Assembly (NCBI GenBank): GCA_002842095.1
Contig: PHCB01000004.1
Coordinates: forward strand, 62,001 to 126,000
DNA: 64,000 nt
DNA from: a candidate division BRC1 bacterium HGW-BRC1-1
GTDB taxonomy: Bacteria > Sumerlaeota > Sumerlaeia > Sumerlaeales > Sumerlaeaceae
Reading direction: 5' to 3'
Positions 35,414 through 44,167 of the stretch are shown here, in pieces. The notes beneath the pieces were generated by a model, which was not told where the DNA came from, made no database searches, and saw only the letters and a program-made list of their open reading frames with translations. Position numbers and translations under genes: made by a program. Numbering within the stretch: position 1 is the stretch's first letter; every line of letters begins with the position of its first letter.

Positions 35414-36289
35414 TTGAGCAAAAAAATTCTGATAGTCGATGATGACCGCGAGATCGTTGAATTCATCAAGGCCATCCTTAAGACGAAGAACTACGACGCG
35501 GTTGGTGCCTACGACGGTGAGGAAGCGCTGCGATTGATGGAAACCTTGCAGCCTGATCTGGTTATCACGGACCTGCGTATGCCAAAGATGAGCGGCTTGG
35601 AATTTTGTCGTGCCGTTAAAACCAACCCGGCCACCGAGAACACGCCCATACTTGTTGTGACATCTCTCGCGGCAGAAGTCGACAAGCCCGAAGATTTTTG
35701 GCGTCAGGGTTTGGGTTGCGACGAATTCCTCGCCAAGCCCTTTGATCCCCTCGCGCTGCTTGGCCGCGTGGAATATCTACTTCGCCGTTCACGGTATGTT
35801 TCTCATCAGAATGGCCATACCGAGTCACCGCCCGCTATTCCCGAAAATCCAAGCTCCGATTCTGCCAGCTCAACTGCACAGCCTGATGTTAGTTCTCATG
35901 CGAGTTCCCCCACCGCCCCCAGCGAGTCCCAGATAAAAACTCCGGAAGAGGTCGTAAAGGATTTCATCGAGAGTTGGAACAGTCGCGACTTCGCCCGTGA
36001 GTATGATGCCATGGGCTCCGAGATGCTTGGCGGATTATCGCGCAACGATTATGTGCAGCGCCGACTGCAGCTATACGCCGATGAACTTGGCGATTTGACC
36101 CAATGCCGTGTCATCGATATCGACGGAAAAATTCGAAACCAGATGGCAGACGTCTCCTGCCTGCGCGAGGACACCGTAAAGGGCGTCCCGAGGCGAAAGG
36201 ACGAACGCTACACGCTGCGCAACACGCCCAATGGATGGAAGATTATAAACGTCCGTTCCCGCCCTCTGACCTTCACCATCGAAAGCTGA
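35414..36289 (+). CDS. Receiver domain fused to an NTF2-like (SnoaL-type) domain
   Basis: A TTG start gives 291 residues. Residues 1-125 are a CheY-type receiver: acidic pocket DDD at residues 9-11, phosphoacceptor Asp53 in VITDLRMPKMSG and the conserved Lys in LAKPFDPLALL. Residues about 128-172 form a Ser/Pro-rich linker. The C-terminal part (about 174-291) has the helix EEVVKDFIESWNSRDFAREY and then beta strands (ADVSCLREDTV, RYTLRNTPNGWKIINVRSR), the pattern of an NTF2-like SnoaL/DUF4440 domain. This is not a DNA-binding output, so the protein may act by binding a partner or ligand. The stop directly abuts the GTG of the next gene. No histidine kinase is adjacent; an orphan one lies at 16527-17822. 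Confidence 0.82.
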   Translation: MSKKILIVDDDREIVEFIKAILKTKNYDAVGAYDGEEALRLMETLQPDLVITDLRMPKMSGLEFCRAVKTNPATENTPILVVTSLAAEVDKPEDFWRQGLGCDEFLAKPFDPLALLGRVEYLLRRSRYVSHQNGHTESPPAIPENPSSDSASSTAQPDVSSHASSPTAPSESQIKTPEEVVKDFIESWNSRDFAREYDAMGSEMLGGLSRNDYVQRRLQLYADELGDLTQCRVIDIDGKIRNQMADVSCLREDTVKGVPRRKDERYTLRNTPNGWKIINVRSRPLTFTIES

Positions 36290-39094
36290 GTGTCGGGCGT
36301 GATTCGACTCCCCTTCGGGCGAGAATTCATGCTCGCGGTGGTGGCACTCTCGCTGTTGACCGGGTGTCTCCGCGACGATGAGGTTCTCGGCTTGGCGCCG
36401 CATCCCGAAAATAAAGATTTGGCGGTTGTGATCACCGCCCGACGTGGTCTTGCGCTGATAGATCTTCCCACCGGCGACCGAACTCCGTTGGCAACGGATC
36501 GTCTGGCACCGGAGCCGCCCGTCTGGACAGCTTCCAACCAGGTTGCTGTAACTCTCGCCGGCCCGCCTTACGAAATTCTGTTGGTGGCCCGTGATGGACG
36601 GACGACCACATTCCCAAAGACCCTCGAGAAAACATCAAACGCCATCAACCTGCCCGACCAGGGACTGCTGGCTTTACGAACCTCGCACGGCGTCGCTTCC
36701 TTCACGGCCCTCACGTCCAACACCGTCACCCCACCAGGCCTTCAAGCTTCGTCATCCATCTTCTCTCCCCGGCTTTCACCGAACGGCAAACTGCTGGCGT
36801 GGACCGAATTCGACGGACTGAAACCCGTTGTCATGCTCGCGAATTCAGGCTCCTCCCAGACAATCCTCCGTTCGGTTCTCCGTCTTCAAAGTCCCCTCGA
36901 CATCAAGCCTTCATCCCTGGCCTGGATGCCCGGCGGAACCTCTCTCGCGTTCCTCTCCGCCTCGGAAACCAAATCCAAACTGATGGAATTTCCCATCGGG
37001 GATAACTCCGGAAAGACCACGCTTTCCCCTAAGACAAGAATTGTCGATCTCCCTCTCTCCGCGAAACAAATCACTCCATGGGGCATTGGACGGCAGATCA
37101 TAATCGAAACCGACGAGACTCTCTTGCTCGGCAATATCGCCACCGGTACCCACTCCCCTCTGCGAGCCGAAACGCTGCGTCTCTCAAACCAAGGACTCTG
37201 CGCAGACGGATCTCTTCTGGCCGTTGCCGAGGATCAAATTTTGGTACTTCTGCGCCACCCCTTCAAGACACCCCAATGGATTCTTCCCACGTTTGAATCT
37301 TCCCTCGTCCTGGCCGATGATCTTTTTCGCGCCGGCCAGCGCAAGGCCAGTGCCCGCATCTTTGAAAAACTGCATCAGAGTGTGCGCAGTGCTGAAGACC
37401 CAAGATTGCTCGAACTGCTTGACGCCGCTAACATGGCGCGCCTCGGCAATCCCCACGAGGCCGCCGTGCGCCTTCAGGAAATGATCGAAGGGCGCAGGAC
37501 ACCCTTGAACGTACCCGAGGCAGACATCTGGAAACTGCTCGGAGTGACGCGCCTCGTTGCGGGTGCACCCGAGGCATCCATCCTTGCGGCACTGGATCGC
37601 TATGCAACCCTGCGCAATGCAGCCTACGCAGCCGACGGCTCCGCCCCGCCCATCTCCCCTGACGACATCGCTCTCAACACTTTCGAAATCCTGAAAACGG
37701 GCGACGAGACCGCTGTCAATCTCTTCACTTCGGCGCTCCGCGCTCGCCTTCAGGGCGGTCTTGCAGAGACCATCAACGCATACACCCAACTGCTTCAGCG
37801 GCGCCCCCACATGGTTTCTGTGCAGACAGAATACTTGCGGGCGCTGGGAAATGTCGAACGTGACATCTTTCGCCTGGGCCCATCGCAGGCCCCCTTCGAG
37901 GTGCCTGCCGCTACGCAGATTGCCTACCTCGAATTGTTCAACCGTCTCTGCCCCGACTCACCCCACGGGACGGAGGTCGTTGCGCTCCTTCTGCAGCTCC
38001 ACTTCGAAAACGCTCGTTTCGCGCCCGCTCGCGCATTGGTTGCACGCGAGCTTTCCAGCGAACGCGCCGAGGATATGGTAACCCAACTAACCGCCCACCT
38101 TGAGAGCTTTCTTGAAACACCCGAGTCAATGCCCTGGCTACCATCGGCCGTGAACCAGGTCCTGCTCGATCCGGCCCTTCGTGAATCGGCACAGGGCATT
38201 TCACCCGACCCTCATATCCAACTGGTCTGGGCCACTGCCGCCCTTCATACTGCCATCGCCAATGGTAACCTCAAAGCCTCGGAAGCAGAGATGGCTCAAG
38301 CACGGGCCGCGATAAATCAACTCCGCGATGACCAGTCCCTCGCACCCGATGAGACCGCTGCCCTCCGTGCGCATGTGTTGACGCTGGAGGCCGCTGTCGG
38401 ACAACTCCGCGGCGACCGCCCGTCTCTCAATGCCCGTCGCTTACGACGCGCAGCGGCGTTGCTTGCCACCGCCGGTGACTTCGATTTTGAGGTTCTGGCT
38501 GAAACAACTTTTCAGGCCGACATGCTCGAACACTTTCACCAGCACGCTCCCAGCCTCCTGTCCGATTTCCATGAGGCTCAACGGCTATCCGGCAACGATC
38601 TTTTTTCCCCCACATGGGAGAGGCATCGTTTGCTTCAAGGGTTGGACGCATTTCTCAGGCTCTCTGCCCAAGCCGCCACAACACCTGCAACGGCAGCCAC
38701 CACGCCCACCCTCACGCTTCTTGCAGGCGTCAATCTCGCAAAACTGAAAAACCACGAAGCGGCCCGTGCCGCCTTTCTTCTTGCGTCAGCCACAAGCTCA
38801 CCCGCCTTCGTCCGACAAAAAGCGCTCATTGAACGAGCCGCGCTGGATGAACTGGAAAACGATCCATGGAGCGCGGCACAAGCCTATGAAGAAATTTCGA
38901 CGCTGCCCACGTGCGATGTTAGGTTGATGGAGTGGGTTCGTTTCCAACACGCCCGGCTTCACCTGAGTCTGCATCATGCCACCGCAGAAGCCACCTCCAC
39001 TCTGGAGGCTCTTACCCGTCGCAATCCGCACTCAACCCTTGCGGTACGCGCACAACAATTACTTGATGAAGCGTCGACCAAAGACGACGAGTAA
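36290..39094 (+). CDS. Large lipoprotein with N-terminal beta-propeller-like and C-terminal TPR regions
   Basis: The GTG at 36290 directly follows the upstream stop. Later starts such as the ATG at 36329 are possible. The product is up to 934 residues with lipobox LLTGC (Cys26), so it is predicted to be a lipoprotein. Residues about 35-340 contain repeated propeller-blade motifs of the TolB/WD40-like type (SPRLSPNGKLLAWTEFDG, SLAWMPGGTSLAFLSA). Residues about 345-930 are helical and TPR-like (RAGQRKASARIFEKLH, LAETINAYTQLLQRRPH, ATSTLEALTRRNPHSTLAVRAQQLLDEA). I cannot name its function. Coupling to the receiver-NTF2 protein suggests a shared signalling or envelope process. Confidence 0.78.
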   Translation: MSGVIRLPFGREFMLAVVALSLLTGCLRDDEVLGLAPHPENKDLAVVITARRGLALIDLPTGDRTPLATDRLAPEPPVWTASNQVAVTLAGPPYEILLVARDGRTTTFPKTLEKTSNAINLPDQGLLALRTSHGVASFTALTSNTVTPPGLQASSSIFSPRLSPNGKLLAWTEFDGLKPVVMLANSGSSQTILRSVLRLQSPLDIKPSSLAWMPGGTSLAFLSASETKSKLMEFPIGDNSGKTTLSPKTRIVDLPLSAKQITPWGIGRQIIIETDETLLLGNIATGTHSPLRAETLRLSNQGLCADGSLLAVAEDQILVLLRHPFKTPQWILPTFESSLVLADDLFRAGQRKASARIFEKLHQSVRSAEDPRLLELLDAANMARLGNPHEAAVRLQEMIEGRRTPLNVPEADIWKLLGVTRLVAGAPEASILAALDRYATLRNAAYAADGSAPPISPDDIALNTFEILKTGDETAVNLFTSALRARLQGGLAETINAYTQLLQRRPHMVSVQTEYLRALGNVERDIFRLGPSQAPFEVPAATQIAYLELFNRLCPDSPHGTEVVALLLQLHFENARFAPARALVARELSSERAEDMVTQLTAHLESFLETPESMPWLPSAVNQVLLDPALRESAQGISPDPHIQLVWATAALHTAIANGNLKASEAEMAQARAAINQLRDDQSLAPDETAALRAHVLTLEAAVGQLRGDRPSLNARRLRRAAALLATAGDFDFEVLAETTFQADMLEHFHQHAPSLLSDFHEAQRLSGNDLFSPTWERHRLLQGLDAFLRLSAQAATTPATAATTPTLTLLAGVNLAKLKNHEAARAAFLLASATSSPAFVRQKALIERAALDELENDPWSAAQAYEEISTLPTCDVRLMEWVRFQHARLHLSLHHATAEATSTLEALTRRNPHSTLAVRAQQLLDEASTKDDE

Positions 39095-39208
39095 TTGATT
39101 GCCATCGTAACCCTTCACTTAGAAAAACGTAACAACATGACACCGGTAAAAACGCGACAGCGCAATAGAACCGCGTAAATAACACTGACAAAGACGGACT
39201 CCAACACC

Positions 39209-39802
39209 ATGATGAAACTCCTCGGAGTAAACGGCAGCATGAGCAATAAATCCCGCACCCTGGTGCTTGTAAAACAGGTGCTCGATGTTGCCGGCGAGCA
39301 GGGTGCTTCCACCACTTTGCTCAACCTGTCGGATTATCCCCTGCCCATTTTCGCCCCCCAGGCCGATTACAGCGAAAACGAAGTCGTGTTGGAGGTTCAG
39401 CGTCTCGTGGAAGAGGCCGACGCTCTTATAGTTGGTACTCCCGAATATCACGCGTGCATGAGCGGTGCCACCAAGAATTTCTTCGACTTTCTTTACCGCC
39501 AGATATCGGGCAAACTCTTCGGTCTGGTGGCCGCTTCCGGCGGTGGCAATGGGGCGAGTGCCTTCACAAACCTGCGCGCAACCGTGCTCTGCTGCCATGG
39601 CTGGGTGATGCCATACAACGTGGGTGCCACCGGCACGGACTTTGACAAGGAAGGTCAGTTGGTCAATTCTCGCGTGGATGAAAGACTGCGCCGCATGGCC
39701 CGCGACCTGATCGTTTATGGTCCGTTACTACATCAACAATTTCAGGACGATCTCGCGCAACCCGCCGACGCCCCTCCCGGTTTTGCACACTGGATTGGTT
39801 GA
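39209..39802 (+). CDS. NADPH-dependent FMN reductase family flavoprotein
   Basis: The 197-residue protein has a flavodoxin-like fold: phosphate-binding loop GSMSNKSRT (residues about 9-17), the central LIVGTPEYHACMSGATKNFFDFL and a glycine-rich ASGGGNGASA loop that packs on the flavin. This is the NADPH_dep_FMN_red family (quinone or azo/chromate reductases such as YieF). Two ATG codons are adjacent at the start. It is followed by a glycosyltransferase gene whose possible TTG start overlaps the stop codon. The physiological substrate is unknown. Confidence 0.87.
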   Translation: MMKLLGVNGSMSNKSRTLVLVKQVLDVAGEQGASTTLLNLSDYPLPIFAPQADYSENEVVLEVQRLVEEADALIVGTPEYHACMSGATKNFFDFLYRQISGKLFGLVAASGGGNGASAFTNLRATVLCCHGWVMPYNVGATGTDFDKEGQLVNSRVDERLRRMARDLIVYGPLLHQQFQDDLAQPADAPPGFAHWIG

Positions 39803-39812
39803 TCCCCCTTCC

Positions 39813-40526
39813 GTGGAAAATCTCCCAACCGCCATCGTCATAGCCGCTTACAATGAGCTGCCCAACTTGCAGCAACTCATCCCGCAATTGCGCGAGCTTC
39901 TCCCTCACGCTTATATTGTGGTTGCGGATGATAACTCGCCGGATGGCTCTCCCGCTTTCCTGCACGAAAGCGCTGAAAAAGATCCCCTGATTATTCCACT
40001 CATCCGCCCGCAAAAAGCAGGCTATGGGCTGGCGGTCCTGGCGGGGTTTCGTCGCGCTCTGGAACTCGGGGCTCAACGGATCGTCAGCCTCGACGCCGAT
40101 TTCAGTCACGATCCCAGGGACGTGCCGCACCTTCTCGCAGCTTTGGATCAAGCCGATGTCGCCATTGGATCAAGATACTATCAGGGTGTCCGCGTCCTTA
40201 ACTGGCATCCCACGCGACTGCTCCTCAGCCTATTTGCGAACCGCTACGTCGGGATCATCCTCCGCATACCCGTGCTTGATGCGACGAGCGGGTTTCGCGC
40301 CTATCGACGCAATGCGGCGGAGATTATTATCCAAACGCCCATTCAATCGCGTGGGTATTCGTTTCTCGTCGAACTCCTCTTTCGTGTTCACAGCCACGGC
40401 ATGCGCATTGTGGAGGTCCCCATTATTTACAGCGAACGGCGCGAGGGGCAAAGCAAGATGAGCAAGGGCGTGATAGCTGAAGCCATGATCCGTCCGTGGC
40501 TCCTTCGGTTCGGCAAAAAGCGCTAA
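39813..40526 (+). CDS. GT2 polyprenyl/dolichyl-phosphate mannosyltransferase-like
   Basis: I choose the GTG at 39813 (237 residues). A TTG at 39795, overlapping the preceding stop codon, is possible, and the frame runs further upstream without similarity. The GT-A glycosyltransferase family 2 pattern is clear: AIVIAAYNELPNLQQLI, VVADDNSPDGS, GYGLAVLAGFRRALELG and SLDADFSHDP (the DxD region). YSFLVELLFRVHSHGMRIVEVPIIYSERREGQSK is the signature of the dolichol/polyprenol-phosphate mannose synthase (Dpm1) group. It probably makes a polyprenyl-phosphate sugar donor for GT-C enzymes such as the GT87-like and tandem membrane proteins elsewhere in the window. The enzyme should sit on the cytoplasmic face of the membrane. 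Confidence 0.9.
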   Translation: MENLPTAIVIAAYNELPNLQQLIPQLRELLPHAYIVVADDNSPDGSPAFLHESAEKDPLIIPLIRPQKAGYGLAVLAGFRRALELGAQRIVSLDADFSHDPRDVPHLLAALDQADVAIGSRYYQGVRVLNWHPTRLLLSLFANRYVGIILRIPVLDATSGFRAYRRNAAEIIIQTPIQSRGYSFLVELLFRVHSHGMRIVEVPIIYSERREGQSKMSKGVIAEAMIRPWLLRFGKKR

Positions 40527-40616
40527 GCTCCCGCTCATGCCGAATTCCATCCCAAAGAAATTGTTTGTCCGAACTGTCCCCGTCCATCCCATTCCCTTAC
40601 CCGGAGCACGTCGACA

Positions 40617-41453
40617 TTGGTAACCATCTCACAGGCAATTGCTCTCGGTATTGCCCAGGGCGCCACAGAATTCTTGCCCATCAGCAGCTCTGCCCATCTG
40701 GTGCTGATCCCCTGGCTTCTCAAATGGGAAACGCCGGACAACATAATGTCGTTCGACGTGGCCCTCCACCTTGGCACCTTATTTGCCGTGCTCATCTACT
40801 TCTTCTTCGACTGGCTGATGATCGTCGCATCCTACATCGGCGATCTGCGCATGAAAAAATGGAAGGGTGGTGCCCGCGGCTCCCTCCTTCCGAAAATCAT
40901 CCTTGGTTGCATCCCCGGAGCGGTCGTCGGCTGGCTGCTGGAGGAGCGAGTCGAGGCCCTTTTTTATAATGATCCGCGCAGTATCTGGATGCTGGCCGTC
41001 ACCCTGTCGGTGTTCGGTTTGGCGCTGCTTATATCGGAACGCGTCGGCAAACAGAAATACGAAGAAACCCAGATGTCCTACAAACACGCTCTCCTCATCG
41101 GGTGCGCTCAGGCCTTCGCAATAGTTCCCGGTGTATCGCGCAGTGGTGTCACCATTTTTGCCGGACTCATGCTCAGTCTTACCCGTCCTGCGGCCGCGCG
41201 GTTTTCATTCCTTCTCGGAACACCAATCATTGCCGGTGCAGCCATCCTGAAAATCGGAGAACTTCACGCATCGGACTTCAACGCATCTCTGTTTCTTGGC
41301 GTTCTCTCCGCAGCCATCACGGGCATCCTCGCCATAAAACTTCTTCTGACCTGGGTGCAGAATCGCTCCTATGGCATTTTCGTCTATTACCGGTGGCTTC
41401 TTGCTGTCGTGGTGTTGGTCGTCTATTACCTCCGCGCCACGGCCATTGCTTAA
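40617..41453 (+). CDS. uppP: Undecaprenyl-diphosphatase
   Basis: A TTG start with a GGAG site about 11 nt upstream gives 278 residues (MVTISQAIALGIAQG). UppP/BacA recycles the lipid carrier undecaprenyl pyrophosphate for cell-wall synthesis. The diagnostic motifs are GATEFLPISSSAHL (Glu18, His27) and PGVSRSGVT (catalytic Ser/Arg region), with about eight membrane segments. It follows the polyprenyl-phosphate glycosyltransferase, which suits shared lipid-carrier metabolism. It overlaps the convergent grpE stop by 4 nt. Confidence 0.95.
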   Translation: MVTISQAIALGIAQGATEFLPISSSAHLVLIPWLLKWETPDNIMSFDVALHLGTLFAVLIYFFFDWLMIVASYIGDLRMKKWKGGARGSLLPKIILGCIPGAVVGWLLEERVEALFYNDPRSIWMLAVTLSVFGLALLISERVGKQKYEETQMSYKHALLIGCAQAFAIVPGVSRSGVTIFAGLMLSLTRPAAARFSFLLGTPIIAGAAILKIGELHASDFNASLFLGVLSAAITGILAIKLLLTWVQNRSYGIFVYYRWLLAVVVLVVYYLRATAIA

Positions 41454-41980
41454 TTCCCCTCGGAATAAACCAACACCTGCGCCGGACGCAGTAGCAGATC
41501 GTCCATCGCGAACCCAATCTGCACAAGGTGTGCAACCATTCCCGCATCTTCATCGCTAATCGCCGGCACCACTCCCGCCGCTTCATGCATGTTCGGGTCG
41601 AATTCCTCACCTATAGCAGGACAGATTGCCAGTGCCCCCTGCTCGCTGAAAAACCGTTCGAAATGCTCACGGATCATTTCCAGACCCTGCATATATGGCA
41701 CCACTTCTTCATGGGTCTCAGCACTGTCGAGGGCTCGCACAAAATTATCATATACGGGAAGAAGCGCCTTCAGAACAGAGGCCTTCTCCTCCCGACGAGC
41801 GTCTGCCGAAGCCGTCGCATTACGCCGTCGGTAGTTCTCAAAATCCGCACGCATACGCAGGAGCTGTCCCTGCATTTCTGCCAGTGCCGGACCTCCAACT
41901 GATTCTTCTCGATCGACAGTCAATGGCTCCCCGTTACCTTCTGCCTCGGAATCATCTTCCCAATCTTCACGTTCGTTCAT
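41450..41980 (-). CDS. grpE: Nucleotide exchange factor GrpE
   Basis: The 176-residue protein has an acidic disordered N-terminus (about 1-30). A coiled coil follows with QLLRMRADFENYRRRNATASADARREE, the GrpE signature. The C-terminal beta domain carries GEEFDPNMHEAAGVVP and DLLLRPAQVLV. GrpE releases ADP from DnaK. dnaK, dnaJ and hrcA are not in the window, so grpE is separated from its usual partners. It lies 52 nt downstream of htpX on the same strand, which suggests a shared stress-induced transcript. Confidence 0.96.
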   Translation of the reverse strand: MNEREDWEDDSEAEGNGEPLTVDREESVGGPALAEMQGQLLRMRADFENYRRRNATASADARREEKASVLKALLPVYDNFVRALDSAETHEEVVPYMQGLEMIREHFERFFSEQGALAICPAIGEEFDPNMHEAAGVVPAISDEDAGMVAHLVQIGFAMDDLLLRPAQVLVYSEGN

Positions 41981-42032
41981 CAGTTCACCAACTCCGCTTT
42001 ATTAAATTTTCCGTTACAATCGTGCAGTTGCT

Positions 42033-42932
42033 TCAGGTTCGCACCCCGCTGCGGGCATATTCCATCAAGCGGGCAACACGTTCTTCCGTGGGCGGATGCG
42101 TCGAGAAGAGCTTCGCGATTCCGCCTCCCGAAATGCCCGACAATGGGTTCACGATAAACATGTGCGAGGTCGCCGGGTTCACCTTCATGTCGGGAGGATT
42201 TCCCCGCGCGTAACCTTCCAGCTTCCGCAGCGCACTTGCCAGCGCCGCAGGGTTGCCCGTATATTCTGCTGCTGCGCGATCGGCCCCGAACTCCCTCGTG
42301 CGCGAAATACTCATCTGCACAATAGTCGCCGCCAGCGGGGCCAGAAACATCATCAGGAGCATGACCATCATGCCGCCGGGGCCACTGTCCTCGCTGTTGC
42401 TGTCGCGACGCCCTCCGCCGAACAGCATGCTCATCTGGGCACCCTGGGCCAGCATCGCGATGGCTCCCGCCATGGTCGCCGCCACAGTCTGGATAAGCGT
42501 ATCGCGCCGCTTCACATGACCGATCTCATGCGCCATCACGGCCTCCACCTCGTCGCGGCTAAGAAGATTCAACAACCCCTCGTTGGCAGCCACCACTGCA
42601 TGCTCGGGGTTGCGACCGGTCGCGAACGCATTGGGAAGCTCCGAAGGGACGATATAGACCTTCGGCTTCGGAATACCGGCGCGTCGCGACACATTTTCCA
42701 CGATCGTGTGGAGTTCCGGTGCCTCACTTTCGCTCACTTCCCGCGCGTGGTACATTTTCAGAACAATCTTGTCCGAGTAAAAAAAACTAACCCAGTTCAT
42801 GACCAATCCAAAACCCAGGGCAATTATCATGTAGGTGCCGCCGGTTCCCATAACCCGGTCCAACGCAAAGCCAAACGCGCCGAACAAGGCCAACATGCCC
42901 ATCAAAAGCAGAAAAGTCTTGCCGCCGTTCAT
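42033..42932 (-). CDS. htpX: Zinc metalloprotease HtpX
   Basis: The 299-residue protein has two N-terminal membrane helices (about 5-25 and 31-50). The zinc-binding motif AHEIGHVKRRDT contains His135, Glu136 and His139. Two further membrane segments lie near residues 145-165 and 180-205 (the latter follows a Gly/Ser loop), and the downstream third zinc ligand region is SISRTREFGADRAAAEYTGN. HtpX degrades damaged inner-membrane proteins. A GGAGGA site lies 9 nt before the ATG. A perfect inverted repeat and a direct repeat upstream look like regulatory sites. The gene is probably co-transcribed with grpE. Confidence 0.96.
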   Translation of the reverse strand: MNGGKTFLLLMGMLALFGAFGFALDRVMGTGGTYMIIALGFGLVMNWVSFFYSDKIVLKMYHAREVSESEAPELHTIVENVSRRAGIPKPKVYIVPSELPNAFATGRNPEHAVVAANEGLLNLLSRDEVEAVMAHEIGHVKRRDTLIQTVAATMAGAIAMLAQGAQMSMLFGGGRRDSNSEDSGPGGMMVMLLMMFLAPLAATIVQMSISRTREFGADRAAAEYTGNPAALASALRKLEGYARGNPPDMKVNPATSHMFIVNPLSGISGGGIAKLFSTHPPTEERVARLMEYARSGVRT

Positions 42933-42953
42933 CGGTCATTTCCTCCGGAAATA

Positions 42954-42977
42954 ATCAGGATTCAGTTCAATCCTGAT
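42954..42977. promoter_or_regulatory. Perfect inverted repeat upstream of htpX
   Basis: ATCAGGATT and AATCCTGAT form perfect 9-bp arms around a 6-nt spacer, ending 21 nt before the htpX start codon. No T-run follows on the minus strand, so an operator for a dimeric regulator or a 5'-UTR hairpin is more likely than a terminator. It does not match the CIRCE element. Confidence 0.55.
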
Positions 42978-42985
42978 AGACGCTG

Positions 42986-43004
42986 TTTAACTACAATTTA
43001 ACTA
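42986..43004. repeat. 8-bp direct repeat with 11-bp period upstream of htpX
   Basis: TTTAACTA occurs at 42986-42993 and 42997-43004 (TAGTTAAA twice on the minus strand, 3-nt spacer). One helical turn of spacing suggests a tandem protein-binding site. It is reminiscent of, but not the same as, the CtsR direct-repeat operator, which has a 10-bp period and a GTCAAA core. Confidence 0.4.
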
Positions 43005-43057
43005 TCAGCATCTTGCGTGCCATGACGGCGATTCCGGCCGATTTTCCGGCGAAATTC

Positions 43058-44011
43058 TTACTCCGCAGGGTCATCTAAACCGGGCAGGACCAACGGCTCC
43101 TTCGAGGGGAAAATCAGCGACGCCAAAATGGAAGCTGCCATCACCCCGGCTATCACCCCCAACGACCATCCCACCGGGATATGATAGAAATTGGAAATGA
43201 GCATCTTTCCACCCACAAATAAGAGCACAATGGACAAGCCCACACTGAGGAAACGGAACAATACCATGATCCCGGCCAGTGCGAAGTATAAGGCCCGCAG
43301 CCCGAGGATCGCGAACACGTTGGACGTGTACACAATAAAGGGGTCCTTCGAGATGGACAGAACCGCCGGGATCGAATCCACAGCGAAAATGAGATCGCTC
43401 ACTTCCACAAAAATCAGAACGATGAAAAGGGGCGTAACCAGCCACGCGCCATTTCGCTTCACGAAGAACTTCGATCCCACAAATTCGTCCGTGCAGGGTA
43501 ACCAACGCCGAGCCAACTTCATAATCGGATTTTTTTCGGGTTCAAGCTGCTGTCCGTGCTGGAAGAGCATCTTGATGCCCGTATAAACCAGCATGATGCC
43601 AAATACATAAATGATCCAATGAAAGCGCGTGATGAGCGTGATACCCGCAGCAATAAAGATCGCGCGCATCACCAGAGCCCCGAGAATCCCCCAGAAAAGA
43701 ACCTTGTGCTGCAACGCCACGGGAACGTGGAAGTAGCTGAAAATCATCAGAAAGACGAACAGGTTGTCGAAGCTGAGGCTCTTCTCCACGATGTAAGCGG
43801 TGAGGAATTCCAGCGCGGGCTCGCTACCATGCCACCAATAAACCAGCACATTGAAAGCCAGAGCCAGCGAGATCCAAACGCCGCTCCAGATGAGCGCCTC
43901 GCGCAAACCCACCTGATGGGTTTTCCGGTGGAAAACACCCAGATCGAGAAACAGCATCCCCAACACAACAACGTTGAAGGCAATCCACATAAGCACTTGG
44001 GATGATTCCAC
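43058..44011 (-). CDS. TerC/Alx family integral membrane protein
   Basis: The 317-residue protein has about nine hydrophobic segments. TerC family signatures are ALIWSGVWISLALAFNVLVY, the conserved acidic membrane motifs YIVEKSLSFDNLFVFLMIFSYF and VEVSDLIFAVDSIPAVLSIS, and NVFAILGLRALYF. Members export or balance manganese or other metals (Alx, MntP-like function) or contribute to tellurite resistance, and some supply Mn to exported proteins. It lies upstream of htpX on the same strand, 125 nt away, with the inverted and direct repeats in between. Confidence 0.93.
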   Translation of the reverse strand: MESSQVLMWIAFNVVVLGMLFLDLGVFHRKTHQVGLREALIWSGVWISLALAFNVLVYWWHGSEPALEFLTAYIVEKSLSFDNLFVFLMIFSYFHVPVALQHKVLFWGILGALVMRAIFIAAGITLITRFHWIIYVFGIMLVYTGIKMLFQHGQQLEPEKNPIMKLARRWLPCTDEFVGSKFFVKRNGAWLVTPLFIVLIFVEVSDLIFAVDSIPAVLSISKDPFIVYTSNVFAILGLRALYFALAGIMVLFRFLSVGLSIVLLFVGGKMLISNFYHIPVGWSLGVIAGVMAASILASLIFPSKEPLVLPGLDDPAE

Positions 44012-44167
44012 GACACCACCGGATAATTACAGAATGAGGGACTCACAATGGAGACCCCTGGAAGGGACCTACATTCCTTCGCATCGGTTCCATCGAATGT
44101 TCCGCCAGAAACCTCTCAACATCCCTCCGTTTCTGCGGTATGATGCTGCGGCGCGAGTCGACCAAAC

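Noticed and set aside
42933-43057. CIRCE element controlling htpX
   Set aside because: The inverted repeat arms (ATCAGGATT) and 6-nt spacer do not match the CIRCE arms (TTAGCACTC) and 9-nt spacer.
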